Below are positions 44,924 through 54,008 of a stretch of 64,000 nucleotides of DNA, piece after piece (the stretch's first letter is position 1; each line of letters opens with the position of its first letter). The notes under the pieces are model-generated. The model did no database searches. It worked only from the letters and a program-made list of their open reading frames with translations, and was not told where the DNA came from. The stretch is from JADHLJ01 sp038146985 (lineage in GTDB: Bacteria; Pseudomonadota; Alphaproteobacteria; Thalassobaculales; Thalassobaculaceae): assembly GCA_038146985.1 (NCBI GenBank), contig JAYQSQ010000011.1, positions 62,001 to 126,000 of the forward strand, written 5' to 3'. The translations under genes and the position numbers were made by a program.

Positions 44924-45962
44924 CGCGGGTCTCGAAATGTGTGGGCTTGTCGAGACTGCCGAGATCCCGGGAAACCCAGTCGGCAACCCAGCCGATGACC
45001 CGCTCGAGCGGCACCGTGGGCCTGCCGAACAGGGCCTGGGCGGCGTCGGTGTTCATCAGCCACGCGGTATCCGCCTCCTCGCCGACGATCCGCGCCGGCT
45101 TGCCGAGCCGCTCGCCGAACGCATGGGCCAGCGCGCGGACGCTGGCCGCCTCGGGTCCGGAAACATTGAGTGGCGAGACCGGGTCCGTCGCATGGGCCAG
45201 CGCGCCGAGGATCTGGGCATTGGCGTCACCCTGCCAAATCACGTTCACATGGCCCATGGTGACGTCCACCGGCGCGCCGTCACGGACCTTGACCGCGATG
45301 TCGTGCAGCACGCCGTAGCGCATGTCGAGGGCATAGCTGAGCCGGATCAGGCATCCGGGCGTGCCGTGTTCGCGGGAGAAATACTCGAAGATCCGTTCCC
45401 GGGCGACGCAGGAATTGGCGTATTCCCCGGAAGGCGCGATGGGCGGATCCGCCTCCAGCGCGCCGCCGCCCGTCACCGGGACATAGGGATAGACGCAGGC
45501 GGTCGACAAGGTGACGATCCGCGCCTTGGCGAATCTCTCGGCCACCAGAGCCGGAACATGCGCGTTCATCGCCCAGGTCAGCCACTCCGCCCCCGCCGAG
45601 CCGAATTTCCGTCCGGCCATGAAGACGATATTGGGGATGTCCGGCAGGGCCGCGACCGCCGCCCGATCGAGCAGATCGCAGGTGATGGTCTCCACGCCCT
45701 GGCGCTCGAGGCGCTCCTTCGTGCCGGGTTCGCTGAACCGGGCAACGCCGATCACCCGCCGGTCCGGCGCTGCCCGCTTCGCCAGACGCGCCAGGGTCGG
45801 CCCCATCTTGCCGGCGACGCCGAGCACCATGATGTCACCATCGAGCGACGCCAGCTTTTCCGGCAGCCATGGCGGCGGCGTGGTCATCACGTCCTCGAGA
45901 TGCTCGGCATCGTCAAACCGCTCGGGCAAAGGGGTCGCATCGTAACCGGCCATGTCGGGCAT
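44910..45962 (-). CDS. NAD-dependent epimerase/dehydratase family protein
   Basis: This 350-residue extended-SDR-like protein has a Rossmann N-terminus (DIMVLGVAGKMGPTLAR) with the glycine-rich loop, then LSTACVYPYV (Ser/Thr position) and YANSCVARERIFEYF, where the YxxxK position reads YANSC, so the usual Lys is missing. It may act on a nucleotide sugar or aldehyde; the reaction is unknown. First gene of the leftward cluster. Confidence 0.8.
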   Translation of the reverse strand: MPDMAGYDATPLPERFDDAEHLEDVMTTPPPWLPEKLASLDGDIMVLGVAGKMGPTLARLAKRAAPDRRVIGVARFSEPGTKERLERQGVETITCDLLDRAAVAALPDIPNIVFMAGRKFGSAGAEWLTWAMNAHVPALVAERFAKARIVTLSTACVYPYVPVTGGGALEADPPIAPSGEYANSCVARERIFEYFSREHGTPGCLIRLSYALDMRYGVLHDIAVKVRDGAPVDVTMGHVNVIWQGDANAQILGALAHATDPVSPLNVSGPEAASVRALAHAFGERLGKPARIVGEEADTAWLMNTDAAQALFGRPTVPLERVIGWVADWVSRDLGSLDKPTHFETRDGSY

Positions 45963-46104
45963 CCTCGGGTGGAGATTGACTTTGGAGCGCCAGTGAACAC
46001 CCCCGCCTCACGGTTGATCAACCCGCTTCGGCTTCCCATCTGAGGGGCAAGGTGGCACCGGAGACGATTTTCGGTTAGGTTGGATCGTCGGAAGGGACTT
46101 GGAC

Positions 46105-46557
46105 ATGCGGGCTCTCGTCGCCGGACTGATCGTGGGACTGGGGACGGCCATCGCAGCATCGGCGATGACCGCCGGCGCCGGTCATGCCGCCGATCTGTTG
46201 ACCACCGACAGACAGCATTTCTCCAAAGGCCCGCCGCGCGGCGCCTTCAAGGGCTTCAGCGGCAGCACCCGCAACCGCCGGACGATCACCGTGCAGGCCC
46301 AGAACGATACCCTCTACGCCAAGGAGGACGGCCTGATCGCGCAAGCGGCGGAATTCGATCTCGAAGCCTCGCTCGCCTGCCGCGAAAGCCGGTTGCGCCG
46401 GCTCGGCGGCGGCATCGCGGAGTTTGCCCAGGACAGGTTTCCCGCCGCCTATGCCCATCACATGTCCCGGGCCGACGGCATTGCCCTCACCAATAAGCTG
46501 TACATTTTCGTGAATGAAAGCTCCACCGCCTGCCGGGTATATACTTACGGTCCATGA
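46105..46557 (+). CDS. Small exported protein, function unknown
   Basis: This 150-residue protein starts at ATG 46105 after GGAAGGGAC, with a signal peptide ending after GAGHAA near residue 28. The mature part has one Cys pair (LACRESRL and TACRVYTYG), likely disulfide-bonded. I do not recognise a family. It precedes the MBL hydrolase gene by 17 bases, so the two may be cotranscribed. Confidence 0.6.
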   Translation: MRALVAGLIVGLGTAIAASAMTAGAGHAADLLTTDRQHFSKGPPRGAFKGFSGSTRNRRTITVQAQNDTLYAKEDGLIAQAAEFDLEASLACRESRLRRLGGGIAEFAQDRFPAAYAHHMSRADGIALTNKLYIFVNESSTACRVYTYGP

Positions 46558-46574
46558 ACCGTAGGGGGCGGCGG

Positions 46575-47315
46575 ATGTCCGTTCGCGTTACCTTCGTCGG
46601 CACCGGGGACGCGTTCGGTGCCGGCGGACGCTTCAACACCTGTTTCCTGGTGGACACGCCGGATCTCCGGTTCGCGGTGGATTTCGGCGCGTCCAGCCTG
46701 ATCGCGCTCAACCGGCTGGGCATTGAGCACAACTCCATCGACGCGATCCTGCTGAGCCATCTTCACGGCGACCATTGCGCCGGGGTGCCGTTCCTGCTGG
46801 TCGATGCCATGCTCGGCGCCAAGCGGGACCGGCCGCTCACCATCGCCGGCCCGCAGGAGACCGAGACCCGGCTGGCGGCCGTCTCCGAGGCGCTGTTCCC
46901 CGGCATGCATGTCATGAAACCGTCATTTCCACTGGCGTATAGTGAACTCGACCTGATGCAACCGAACCCGGTATGCGGCCTCACCGTCACGCCCTATCCG
47001 GCGGCCCATACCGGGGGAACCAATCCTACCTCGCTCCGGATCGAGGCCGCCGGCAAGGTCATCGCCTATTCCGGGGATAGTGACTGGACCAAACACATGC
47101 CGTCCGTAGCCCAAGACGCCGATCTCTTCATCGCCGAATGCTATTTCCACGGCGGCACGGTACCGGGGCATCTCTGCTATCCGACCTTGAAAGAGCACTG
47201 GGACGAGCTTGGCGCCAAGCGGGTGATCCTCACCCATATGAGCCGCGAGATGCTGCCCCATGCGGACACTCTGCCCGAGGAGTGCGCCCATGACGGCCTG
47301 GTGGTTGAGCTTTAG
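46575..47315 (+). CDS. MBL-fold metallo-hydrolase
   Basis: This 246-residue metallo-beta-lactamase-fold hydrolase has the metal site LLSHLHGDHCAGVPF (HxHxDH), the SGDSDW stretch with the bridging Asp and the terminal VILTHMS His. It resembles the RNase Z-like/phosphodiesterase branch, but the substrate is not known. ATG 46575 follows GGGGGCGG. Its stop is 12 bases before the gapdh gene, so it may be expressed together with the arsenate detoxification pair. Confidence 0.88.
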   Translation: MSVRVTFVGTGDAFGAGGRFNTCFLVDTPDLRFAVDFGASSLIALNRLGIEHNSIDAILLSHLHGDHCAGVPFLLVDAMLGAKRDRPLTIAGPQETETRLAAVSEALFPGMHVMKPSFPLAYSELDLMQPNPVCGLTVTPYPAAHTGGTNPTSLRIEAAGKVIAYSGDSDWTKHMPSVAQDADLFIAECYFHGGTVPGHLCYPTLKEHWDELGAKRVILTHMSREMLPHADTLPEECAHDGLVVEL

Positions 47316-47327
47316 AGCGAGGGCGCG

Positions 47328-48389
47328 ATGACCGTGCGAGTGGCGATCAACGGCTTCGGCCGCATGGGACGACTGGGGCTGCGGGCCGCCTGGGGTTTCG
47401 ATCCCCGCGTTCCGGCGTCGCTGGACGGACCGCTTGGACCCTGGGGCGGCGGCACCTACGACATCATCCACGTGAACGAACCGTCAGGCGATGCCGCGAC
47501 CGCGGCGCATCTCCTCAGCTTCGACAGCGTGCATGGCCGATGGCCGGTCGCGACCGGATACGCGGCGGGCTTGATCCAGGCAGGCTCCAGGACCCTTTCC
47601 TATTCCTCGAACGGCGCGCTCGCCGACACCGATTGGGCGGGCCTCGGCATCGATGTCGTGATCGAGGCAAGCGGCAGGTTCAAGACCGCCAGGGATCTGC
47701 AGCCGTATTTCGACGCGGGCGTGAAGAAGGTCGTCGTCGCCTGTCCGGTCAAGGACGGCGGCGCGCTCAACATCGTCATGGGGGTGAACGATCACCTCTA
47801 TGACCCGCTTACCCATCACCTGGTGACGGCGGCTTCCTGCACCACCAATTGTCTGGCGCCGGTGGTCAAGGTGCTGCACGAGGGCATCGGAATCCGGCAT
47901 GGCTCGATCACCACCGTGCATGACGTGACCAACACCCAGGCGGTCGTCGACCGGCCGCACAAGGACCTGCGCCGGGCCCGGTCGTCGCTGCTGAATCTGA
48001 TCCCCACCTCCACCGGGTCGGCGAGCGCGATCGGACTGATCTTCCCGGAACTTCTAGGCAAGCTGAACGGCATAGCCGTGCGGGTGCCGCTGCTCAACGC
48101 CTCGTTAACCGACTGCGTCTTCGAGATGGAGCGCGCAACGACCGTTGCCGAGGTAAACGGTCTGTTCAAGAACGCCGCGGACGGCAACCTGAACGGAATC
48201 CTCGGTTACGAAGACCGGCCCCTCGTCTCTACCGACTTCACCGACGATGCCCGCTCAAGCATCATCGACGCGCCGTCGACCATGGTCGTCAACGGCACCC
48301 AGGCGAAGGTCCTGGCGTGGTACGATAACGAATGGGGTTATGTGAACCGCATGATGGAACTCGCCGCAAAGGTCGCGGCGTCGCTGTGA
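47328..48389 (+). CDS. ArsJ-associated glyceraldehyde-3-phosphate dehydrogenase
   Basis: This 353-residue GAPDH has the NAD-binding NGFGRMGRLGLRAA, the catalytic ASCTTNCLAP, and the ATG-free substrate contacts of the ArsJ-linked clade. Where arsenate replaces phosphate it forms 1-arseno-3-phosphoglycerate, which the adjacent ArsJ exports. The product is unstable outside and returns arsenate, giving resistance. It directly precedes arsJ by 16 bases, an arrangement diagnostic of this function. A catabolic GAPDH paralogue would be expected elsewhere. Confidence 0.9.
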   Translation: MTVRVAINGFGRMGRLGLRAAWGFDPRVPASLDGPLGPWGGGTYDIIHVNEPSGDAATAAHLLSFDSVHGRWPVATGYAAGLIQAGSRTLSYSSNGALADTDWAGLGIDVVIEASGRFKTARDLQPYFDAGVKKVVVACPVKDGGALNIVMGVNDHLYDPLTHHLVTAASCTTNCLAPVVKVLHEGIGIRHGSITTVHDVTNTQAVVDRPHKDLRRARSSLLNLIPTSTGSASAIGLIFPELLGKLNGIAVRVPLLNASLTDCVFEMERATTVAEVNGLFKNAADGNLNGILGYEDRPLVSTDFTDDARSSIIDAPSTMVVNGTQAKVLAWYDNEWGYVNRMMELAAKVAASL

Positions 48390-48405
48390 GGAAAGGCAAG
48401 GGCCG

Positions 48406-49641
48406 ATGAAAGGCATCCGCGATTATGCCGTCGTCACCTCGGCCTATTGGGGGTTCACACTGACCGACGGCGCCTTGCGGATGCTGGTGCTGCTGCATTT
48501 CCACACCCTCGGCTACACGCCGTTTCAGCTCGCGACCCTGTTCGTGCTCTACGAGGTCATGGGCATGGTCACCAATCTGCTCGGCGGTTGGCTCGGCGGG
48601 CGGCATGGATTGAAGCTGACCCTGCATCTGGGTCTCGCGCTGCAGGTCGCGGCATTGATCGCGCTGTCGATGCTGAATCCGCAATGGCCGCTCGCCACCT
48701 CGATCACCTTTGTCCTGGTGATCCAAGGTGTCTCCGGTATCGCCAAGGATCTCACCAAGATGAGTTCCAAGAGCGCGATCAAGCTGGTGGTGCCGGAAGA
48801 CGCGCACTCGACCCTGTTCAAATGGGTGGCGCTGCTGACCGGCTCGAAGAACGCGCTGAAGGGTGTCGGGTTCTTTCTCGGCGGCCTGCTGCTCTCCACG
48901 CTAGGTTTCGTGCACGGGCTCTGGTTGATGGCCGCGTGTCTTGCGCTGGTTCTGCTCGCCTCGGTCACGCTGCTGCCGGGCGAAATGGGCAAGAGCAAGG
49001 CGAAAAGCCGCGTGATGGACCTGTTCTCGAAATCGGCATCGATCAATCTTCTATCGGCCGCCCGGGTGTTCCTGTTCGGCGCCCGCGATGTCTGGTTCGT
49101 GGTCGGCCTGCCGGTGTTCCTCCACGAGGTTCTCGGCTGGAGCTTCGCGTCGGTCGGCGCCTTTCTGGCGCTCTGGATCATTGGTTACGGCGTCGTTCAA
49201 GGTGCCGCGCCCGTCATCCTCAAAAGCTCCCGCGACGGGCGTTCGGGTGAGGTCAAGGCAGCCCAGCTTTGGATCTTCATCCTGGCCGGGGTGACGGTCG
49301 TGGTGGCGGCCGCGATCCAGGCGGGATATCAGCCGGCCTGGACACTGATCATCGGCCTCGGCGTCTTCGGCCTTTGCTTCGCCGTCAACTCGGCGGTGCA
49401 CTCCTATCTGATCCTGGCCTTCGCCAAGTCCGACGACGTCGCCCAGTCCGTCGGCTTCTACTACAGCGCCAACGCGGCGGGGCGTCTGGCCGGCACGCTC
49501 CTGTCGGGGATCGCGTATCAGTGGCAGGGGCTGGTCGGCTGCCTCGGAGCGGCGGCGGCGATGCTCGCCGTGGCCGCTGTGTTCACGGTCATGCTCGGCG
49601 CGAACCGGCGGGACGCGCCGGGAGACGTGCCGGCGGAATGA
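48406..49641 (+). CDS. arsJ: ArsJ organoarsenical efflux MFS transporter
   Basis: This 411-residue major-facilitator protein carries the ArsJ signature: YAVVTSAYWGFTLTDGALRM at the N-terminus, the LTKMSSKSAIKLV motif after helix 4 and GARDVWFVVGLPVFL in the second half. About twelve membrane helices are visible. It exports 1-arseno-3-phosphoglycerate made by the upstream GAPDH. No ArsR repressor or ArsC reductase gene lies nearby, so control is unclear. Confidence 0.93.
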   Translation: MKGIRDYAVVTSAYWGFTLTDGALRMLVLLHFHTLGYTPFQLATLFVLYEVMGMVTNLLGGWLGGRHGLKLTLHLGLALQVAALIALSMLNPQWPLATSITFVLVIQGVSGIAKDLTKMSSKSAIKLVVPEDAHSTLFKWVALLTGSKNALKGVGFFLGGLLLSTLGFVHGLWLMAACLALVLLASVTLLPGEMGKSKAKSRVMDLFSKSASINLLSAARVFLFGARDVWFVVGLPVFLHEVLGWSFASVGAFLALWIIGYGVVQGAAPVILKSSRDGRSGEVKAAQLWIFILAGVTVVVAAAIQAGYQPAWTLIIGLGVFGLCFAVNSAVHSYLILAFAKSDDVAQSVGFYYSANAAGRLAGTLLSGIAYQWQGLVGCLGAAAAMLAVAAVFTVMLGANRRDAPGDVPAE

Positions 49642-49684
49642 CCCGGCGTCGGGGCAGACCGCCGGGCAACAACGGGAGAGCGCA

Positions 49685-49978
49685 ATGGCTGGAAAACTCG
49701 ATCCGGCGGCCCGGACCGAAGCGGTGGCGGGCCTCGACGGCTGGAGCGATGTGGAGGGGCGCGACGCGATCCACCGGACCTTCCAGTTCGCCGATTTCAA
49801 TCAGGCTTTCGGCTTCATGACCCGCACCGCGCTGATGGCGGAAAAAATGGATCACCATCCCGAATGGTTCAATGTCTACAACCGGGTGGAGGTGACGCTG
49901 GCAACCCATGACGCGGGCGGCGTGACCGAGCTGGACATCCGCCTGGCGGATTTCATGAACCGGATCGCCGGCGGCTGA
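49685..49978 (+). CDS. phhB: Pterin-4a-carbinolamine dehydratase
   Basis: This 97-residue protein recycles the pterin cofactor of aromatic hydroxylases (or acts as DCoH). The signature EKMDHHPEWFNVYNRVEVTL holds the His pair and aromatic residues of the active site, and the ending THDAGGVTELD supplies the His and Asp. The gene follows arsJ by 43 bases, with GGGAGAGCGC before the ATG. Confidence 0.93.
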   Translation: MAGKLDPAARTEAVAGLDGWSDVEGRDAIHRTFQFADFNQAFGFMTRTALMAEKMDHHPEWFNVYNRVEVTLATHDAGGVTELDIRLADFMNRIAGG

Positions 49979-49986
49979 ACTCAAGG

Positions 49987-50316
49987 TTATTTCATCTCGC
50001 TCATCTGGATGCGCAGCGCCATGCGGCCCTGGAACACCTCCAGCGCCTTGGCGTGGTCGCGCGGCAGCGGGATCTTGCGGTCGAGGCACATGCCGACCAG
50101 CGAGCCGACCACCTCCTCGGTCGAGAAGGGCACGTCCACGGTATCGCCGGAATCCGGCTCGATCGTAAGCACCGCCCGAGGCTTCTCCTCCTCGATGATC
50201 GCCGCGCCCTTGACCGAGCCCATGGGAATCTTCTTTTGCGCGCGGATCGCGAAGGCGACGAGAGCCTTCTCCAGCTCGCGCGGCGTGAAGACCAGGAACC
50301 GGAACTCAGAGGGCAT
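49987..50316 (-). CDS. Conserved protein of unknown function
   Basis: This 109-residue protein from MPSEFRFLVFTPRELEKAL has a basic-then-acidic alternating body ending GRMALRIQMSEMK. I do not recognise a domain. The upstream frame has no conserved look. It is convergent with phhB and leaves nine bases between the stops. Confidence 0.5.
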   Translation of the reverse strand: MPSEFRFLVFTPRELEKALVAFAIRAQKKIPMGSVKGAAIIEEEKPRAVLTIEPDSGDTVDVPFSTEEVVGSLVGMCLDRKIPLPRDHAKALEVFQGRMALRIQMSEMK

Positions 50317-50430
50317 CACGCCTCCGGCGTCATCAGGGGTGAGGTGGACAATCGGAGGGGTGATGCCACCCACCCGGAGCCTGGTCAACAGAAACCACGT
50401 TCGGCAGGCCGCACCGCCGAATGGCCCCGG

Positions 50431-50892
50431 TCAAGCGATGAGCGCCTCCAAGGATCGAACATAGTCCGCTTCCAACCCGTGCTCGCGCGCACCCTCAATC
50501 ATCCAGCCGACATAGCGCGGCGCCGGCGCGAAGGGTCCACGTGGCTGGGCAACCCGGTACAGCGCCCCCCGATGCCAAGCGCCATCCGCGCCCAGAACCA
50601 GATGGGTCTCGCGCCGATAGAGCCCCTTGTCGACATCCTCAAGCAGATCCAAAGCCTCGATCTCGGCGCGCGCGACGCGGAACAGGACACCCGGCACCAG
50701 CTCTCCGGGCGCGGACATGATGGTGCTTAGGCCACCGCGGAGATCATAGGAATAGCGGCGGAACTCGATCCTGTGATTCGGCAAGACGGCCCGCATGAGC
50801 GGCTCGGCGCTGGGACATGTTTCGCGCAGATAGCGCGTCGACATGTTCGAGCCGTAAGAAAAGCAAACCAAGGAATCCGTTCCACCGGTCAT
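50431..50892 (-). CDS. Gamma-glutamylcyclotransferase-like protein
   Basis: This 153-residue protein from MTGGTDSLVC contains the GGCT fold: CFSYGSNMS at the N-terminus (YGSN binds the gamma-glutamyl group), a central GVLFRVARAEIEALD with the catalytic Glu region, and the terminal GLEADYVRSLEAL. It may release 5-oxoproline from gamma-glutamyl peptides. It overlaps the MFS gene end by four bases (ATGA), so the pair is translationally coupled. Confidence 0.8.
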   Translation of the reverse strand: MTGGTDSLVCFSYGSNMSTRYLRETCPSAEPLMRAVLPNHRIEFRRYSYDLRGGLSTIMSAPGELVPGVLFRVARAEIEALDLLEDVDKGLYRRETHLVLGADGAWHRGALYRVAQPRGPFAPAPRYVGWMIEGAREHGLEADYVRSLEALIA

Positions 50893-52172
50893 CGCACCGC
50901 GTCCTCCTCCATCGATTTTCGCAACATCGAGAGCATGCCCAGAAGGCAGGCACAAATCACGCTCAGCAGGATAAGCGCCGCCGTGAACCCGCCGGTCGCG
51001 TCATGGATGAGGCCGATCACCAGCGGCCCCGAGACCCCGCCGATCTCGGCGGCGGTAAAGAACAGGCCGCCGGCGGTCCCTGCCCGCTTGGCGCCGACGC
51101 CGGGCACCTCGACCAGCATCAGCAGCGCCACCGTCATCATCGCGCCGCGCGCCAGGCCCTGCAGGATCAGCCCGATGCCCAGCGCGGGACCCGGATCGAG
51201 ATGCAGCAGCGCCGTCGTTCCCGCCGCACCGAGAATGAGCAGCGCGAAGACCTTCAGTCGCCGTTCCGGCGTCGCCAGGCGCGGGATGGTCAGCGCCGAG
51301 AACACGCTGACCGCCGTCGGGACCGCGGCCCAGAATCCGGCGGTGGCGAGGTCCAGGTCCTTCGAACGCAACAGCTCCGGCAGCCAGTTGTTGAGCCCAT
51401 GATTGAAGAAGAAAATACCGATGCTCATGATCAGCACGATGCGTACGGTCGGGATCGCGGCAAGGCGCGCGAAGGTTTCCAGAATCGCGCCGCGCGGCTC
51501 GGCGGCGAGGCGCGCCTCCAGGGCCCGCGCCGAGGCGTGGCGGGAGATCAGCAGCCAGATCAGCCCCGCCAGGATGGTAAATCCCGCATAGGCAGTCACC
51601 ACCATCCGCCAGTCATGGCCGAGGGCCGGCATCATCACGCTATTGGTCAGCGCCATCGAGGCGACCCCGCCCATGCCCGGCCCGGTGATGTAGATCCCCA
51701 TGGCGAGGCCCCGGTCGCGGCCCTCGAACAGCAGTGCGATCAGCTTCGGCGCGCCGATCGAAATCATCGGACCGCCGAGCCCGAAGACCGCCACCGCCAG
51801 CATCAGCGACAGATGCCCTTCCGCCAGCCCGCGCAAGGCGCCGGAGGCCGCCATGATCAGCGCTGCCAGAAACAGGCCCTTCGCCGCCCCGATCCGGTCC
51901 AGCAGCAGGCCGCAGGGCAGCGAGGCGCCGATATAGACGAAGGGCCAGGCGCCCAGCACCGTCCCCATGGCGCCGTAGCTCATGCCGAGATCGCGGCTGA
52001 TCTCCGGCACCAGCGGCGCGATCGAGGCGACGGTCACGCCGAAACTGCAATAGATCAGCCACACCCCGGCCAGCATCACCCAGCGGTAGGCATGCCGCGA
52101 CGCATCGACGGGAGCAGGAGGATCGGAGAGAGACAAGGCGGGGAGTTTCGTCGGTTGGGGTCCGGCAGACAT
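50889..52172 (-). CDS. MFS transporter
   Basis: This 427-residue twelve-helix major-facilitator protein begins at MSAGPQPTK (52172); the frame is open to 52742, but the extension has no membrane character and overlaps the gloA gene. An MFS loop motif appears in LPCGLLLDRIGAAKG after helix 2. Substrate unknown; resembles the cyanate/nitrate-type CynX/NarK-like subfamily. The 114-base gap to divergent gloA holds the promoters. Confidence 0.85.
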   Translation of the reverse strand: MSAGPQPTKLPALSLSDPPAPVDASRHAYRWVMLAGVWLIYCSFGVTVASIAPLVPEISRDLGMSYGAMGTVLGAWPFVYIGASLPCGLLLDRIGAAKGLFLAALIMAASGALRGLAEGHLSLMLAVAVFGLGGPMISIGAPKLIALLFEGRDRGLAMGIYITGPGMGGVASMALTNSVMMPALGHDWRMVVTAYAGFTILAGLIWLLISRHASARALEARLAAEPRGAILETFARLAAIPTVRIVLIMSIGIFFFNHGLNNWLPELLRSKDLDLATAGFWAAVPTAVSVFSALTIPRLATPERRLKVFALLILGAAGTTALLHLDPGPALGIGLILQGLARGAMMTVALLMLVEVPGVGAKRAGTAGGLFFTAAEIGGVSGPLVIGLIHDATGGFTAALILLSVICACLLGMLSMLRKSMEEDAVR

Positions 52173-52286
52173 GCACCGGTTTGCCGGCACGGGCAAGGGC
52201 CGAGACGCTTTCCCCTTTGCAATCGGGGCCGGTTCGCTAGACTGCGGGCCAGGCCCATTCAGAGCGATCCCGCGAAGGAGATATCC

Positions 52287-52730
52287 ATGCAGTACCTGCA
52301 CACGATGGTCAGAATCAGCAATGTCGACGAGTCGCTGAAGTTCTATTGCGACCTGCTCGGCATGGTCGAGGTGCGGCGCACCGAGAGCGAGGCCGGACGC
52401 TATACCAACATCTTTCTCGCCGCCGGCGACGACGCGGGCAGCGCCGAATCCAAGAGCTGGTCGCCGACCTTGGAACTGACCTACAACTGGGACCCCGAGG
52501 AATATACCGGCGGGCGCAATTTCGGCCATCTCGCCTATCAGGTCGACAATATCTACGAGCTTTGCCAGAAGCTGATGGATGCCGGCGTCACCATCAACCG
52601 GCCGCCGAAGGAAGGCCGGATGGCCTTCATCCGCTCGCCCGACGGGGTGTCCATCGAACTGCTGCAGAAGGGCGGCGCGCTGGAGAAGGCCGAGCCCTGG
52701 GCCAGCATGGGCAACACCGGCTCCTGGTAG
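52287..52730 (+). CDS. gloA: Lactoylglutathione lyase (glyoxalase I)
   Basis: This 147-residue VOC enzyme isomerises the methylglyoxal-glutathione hemithioacetal. Metal ligands fit: His5 (YLHTMVRI), Glu in SPTLELTYNWD, His in FGHLAYQV and Glu in VSIELLQ. The core glyoxalase I motif NFGHLAYQVD and the GRNFGH region are typical. The ATG at 52287 follows GAAGGAGAT. A palindrome at 52743-52772 lies just past its stop. Confidence 0.93.
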   Translation: MQYLHTMVRISNVDESLKFYCDLLGMVEVRRTESEAGRYTNIFLAAGDDAGSAESKSWSPTLELTYNWDPEEYTGGRNFGHLAYQVDNIYELCQKLMDAGVTINRPPKEGRMAFIRSPDGVSIELLQKGGALEKAEPWASMGNTGSW

Positions 52731-52742
52731 GCCTTGTGACAA

Positions 52743-52772
52743 CCGTCATCCCGGCCAGTGCCGGGATGACGG
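52743..52772. repeat. Perfect palindrome after gloA
   Basis: Thirteen-base arms (CCGTCATCCCGGC and its complement) flank CAGT. It lies between gloA and the amidohydrolase gene and may act as a REP element or a transcription terminator, although no T run follows. Confidence 0.65.
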
Positions 52773-52810
52773 CGTTTGATTTCGGACACCACCCTTTCGA
52801 AAGACTCCCC

Positions 52811-53998
52811 ATGACCGACGCCAAGATCTATCCGGAAATCGCCGCCGCCCATGACTCGCTGACCGCGATCCGCCGGGACATCCACGCGCATCCGGAGCTC
52901 GGCTTCCAGGAGCAGCGCACTTCGGCGATCGTTGCCGAGAAGCTGCGGGAATGGGGGCTCGAGGTCACCACGGGCATCGGCAAGACTGGCGTTGTCGGCA
53001 CGCTTCGGGTCGGCAACGACACGCGCAGCATTGGGCTCCGCGCCGATATGGACGCGCTGCCGATTCCCGAGGCCAACAGCTTCGGCCACGTTTCGAACAA
53101 TCCCGGCGTGATGCATGCCTGCGGCCATGACGGGCACACCACGATGCTGCTCGGCGCGGCGCAGTATCTCGCCAAGACCCGGAACTTCGAGGGCTGCGTG
53201 CATTTCATCTTCCAGCCCGCCGAGGAGGGGATCGGTGGTGCCAAGGCGATGGTCGAGGACGGGCTGTTCGATCAGTTTCCGTGCGATGCGATCTTCGGCA
53301 TGCATAACCGGCCCGGCGCGCCCAAGGGCATGATCGGCATGCGGCCGGGAGCGGCCATGGCCGGCGGGGCGCTGTTCGACATCACCGTGCACGGCAAGGG
53401 CGCCCATGGCGCGCGGCCGGAAAGCGGGATCGACCCGACCATCATTGCGGCCCATATCGCGACCGCGTCCCAAACCATCGTCTCGCGTAATATAGATCCG
53501 CAGCAGATGGCGGTGCTCTCGATCACCCAGATCAATGCCGGAGACGCCTACAATGTGATCCCGCATACCGCCTATATGAAGGGCACCGCGCGGACCTTCT
53601 CGAACGAGGTCATGGCGCAGCTTGAAAAAGGCCTCACCAGCATCGCCAAGGGTGTCGCGATGGGCATGGGCGCCGAGGCCGATGTCGACTTCCGGGTGGT
53701 CTTCCCGCCGCTGATCAACAATGACGACGAGATCAGATTCGCCGGCGACGTGGCCGCCGATCTGGTCGGCGAGGAGAACGTCAACCGGATGAACAACCGG
53801 ATCAACGCGTCCGAGGACTTCTCCTATATGTCGAACGTGGTGCCGGGCGCCTATGTCACCATCGGCCAGGGCACCGGCGAGGACGGCTGGGCCTGCGAGG
53901 TGCACAACCCGCATTACGACTTCAACGACGAAATCATCCCGATCGGCTCCAGCTATTTCGCCAAGCTGGTGGAAACCCGGTTGGCCAAGCGCGACTAG
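52811..53998 (+). CDS. M20 family amidohydrolase (hippurate hydrolase-like)
   Basis: This 395-residue metallopeptidase-like hydrolase removes an acyl group from an N-acyl amino acid or amide. Key residues: RADMDALP with the metal Asp, MHACGHDGHTTMLLG with metal His, FIFQPAEEG with the catalytic Glu pair and the late SEDFSYM metal His/Glu region. The length and motifs fit the amidohydrolase subfamily (IAA-amino acid hydrolase/hippuricase). ATG 52811 is used; the frame upstream overlaps the palindrome. The next gene starts 10 bases downstream. Confidence 0.92.
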   Translation: MTDAKIYPEIAAAHDSLTAIRRDIHAHPELGFQEQRTSAIVAEKLREWGLEVTTGIGKTGVVGTLRVGNDTRSIGLRADMDALPIPEANSFGHVSNNPGVMHACGHDGHTTMLLGAAQYLAKTRNFEGCVHFIFQPAEEGIGGAKAMVEDGLFDQFPCDAIFGMHNRPGAPKGMIGMRPGAAMAGGALFDITVHGKGAHGARPESGIDPTIIAAHIATASQTIVSRNIDPQQMAVLSITQINAGDAYNVIPHTAYMKGTARTFSNEVMAQLEKGLTSIAKGVAMGMGAEADVDFRVVFPPLINNDDEIRFAGDVAADLVGEENVNRMNNRINASEDFSYMSNVVPGAYVTIGQGTGEDGWACEVHNPHYDFNDEIIPIGSSYFAKLVETRLAKRD

Positions 53999-54008
53999 GA
54001 CCTCGCGG

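Noticed and set aside
50817..52286. Long plus-strand extension upstream of gloA
   Set aside because: Antisense to the MFS transporter gene, rich in R, Q and H; gloA starts at 52287 with a good ribosome-binding site.
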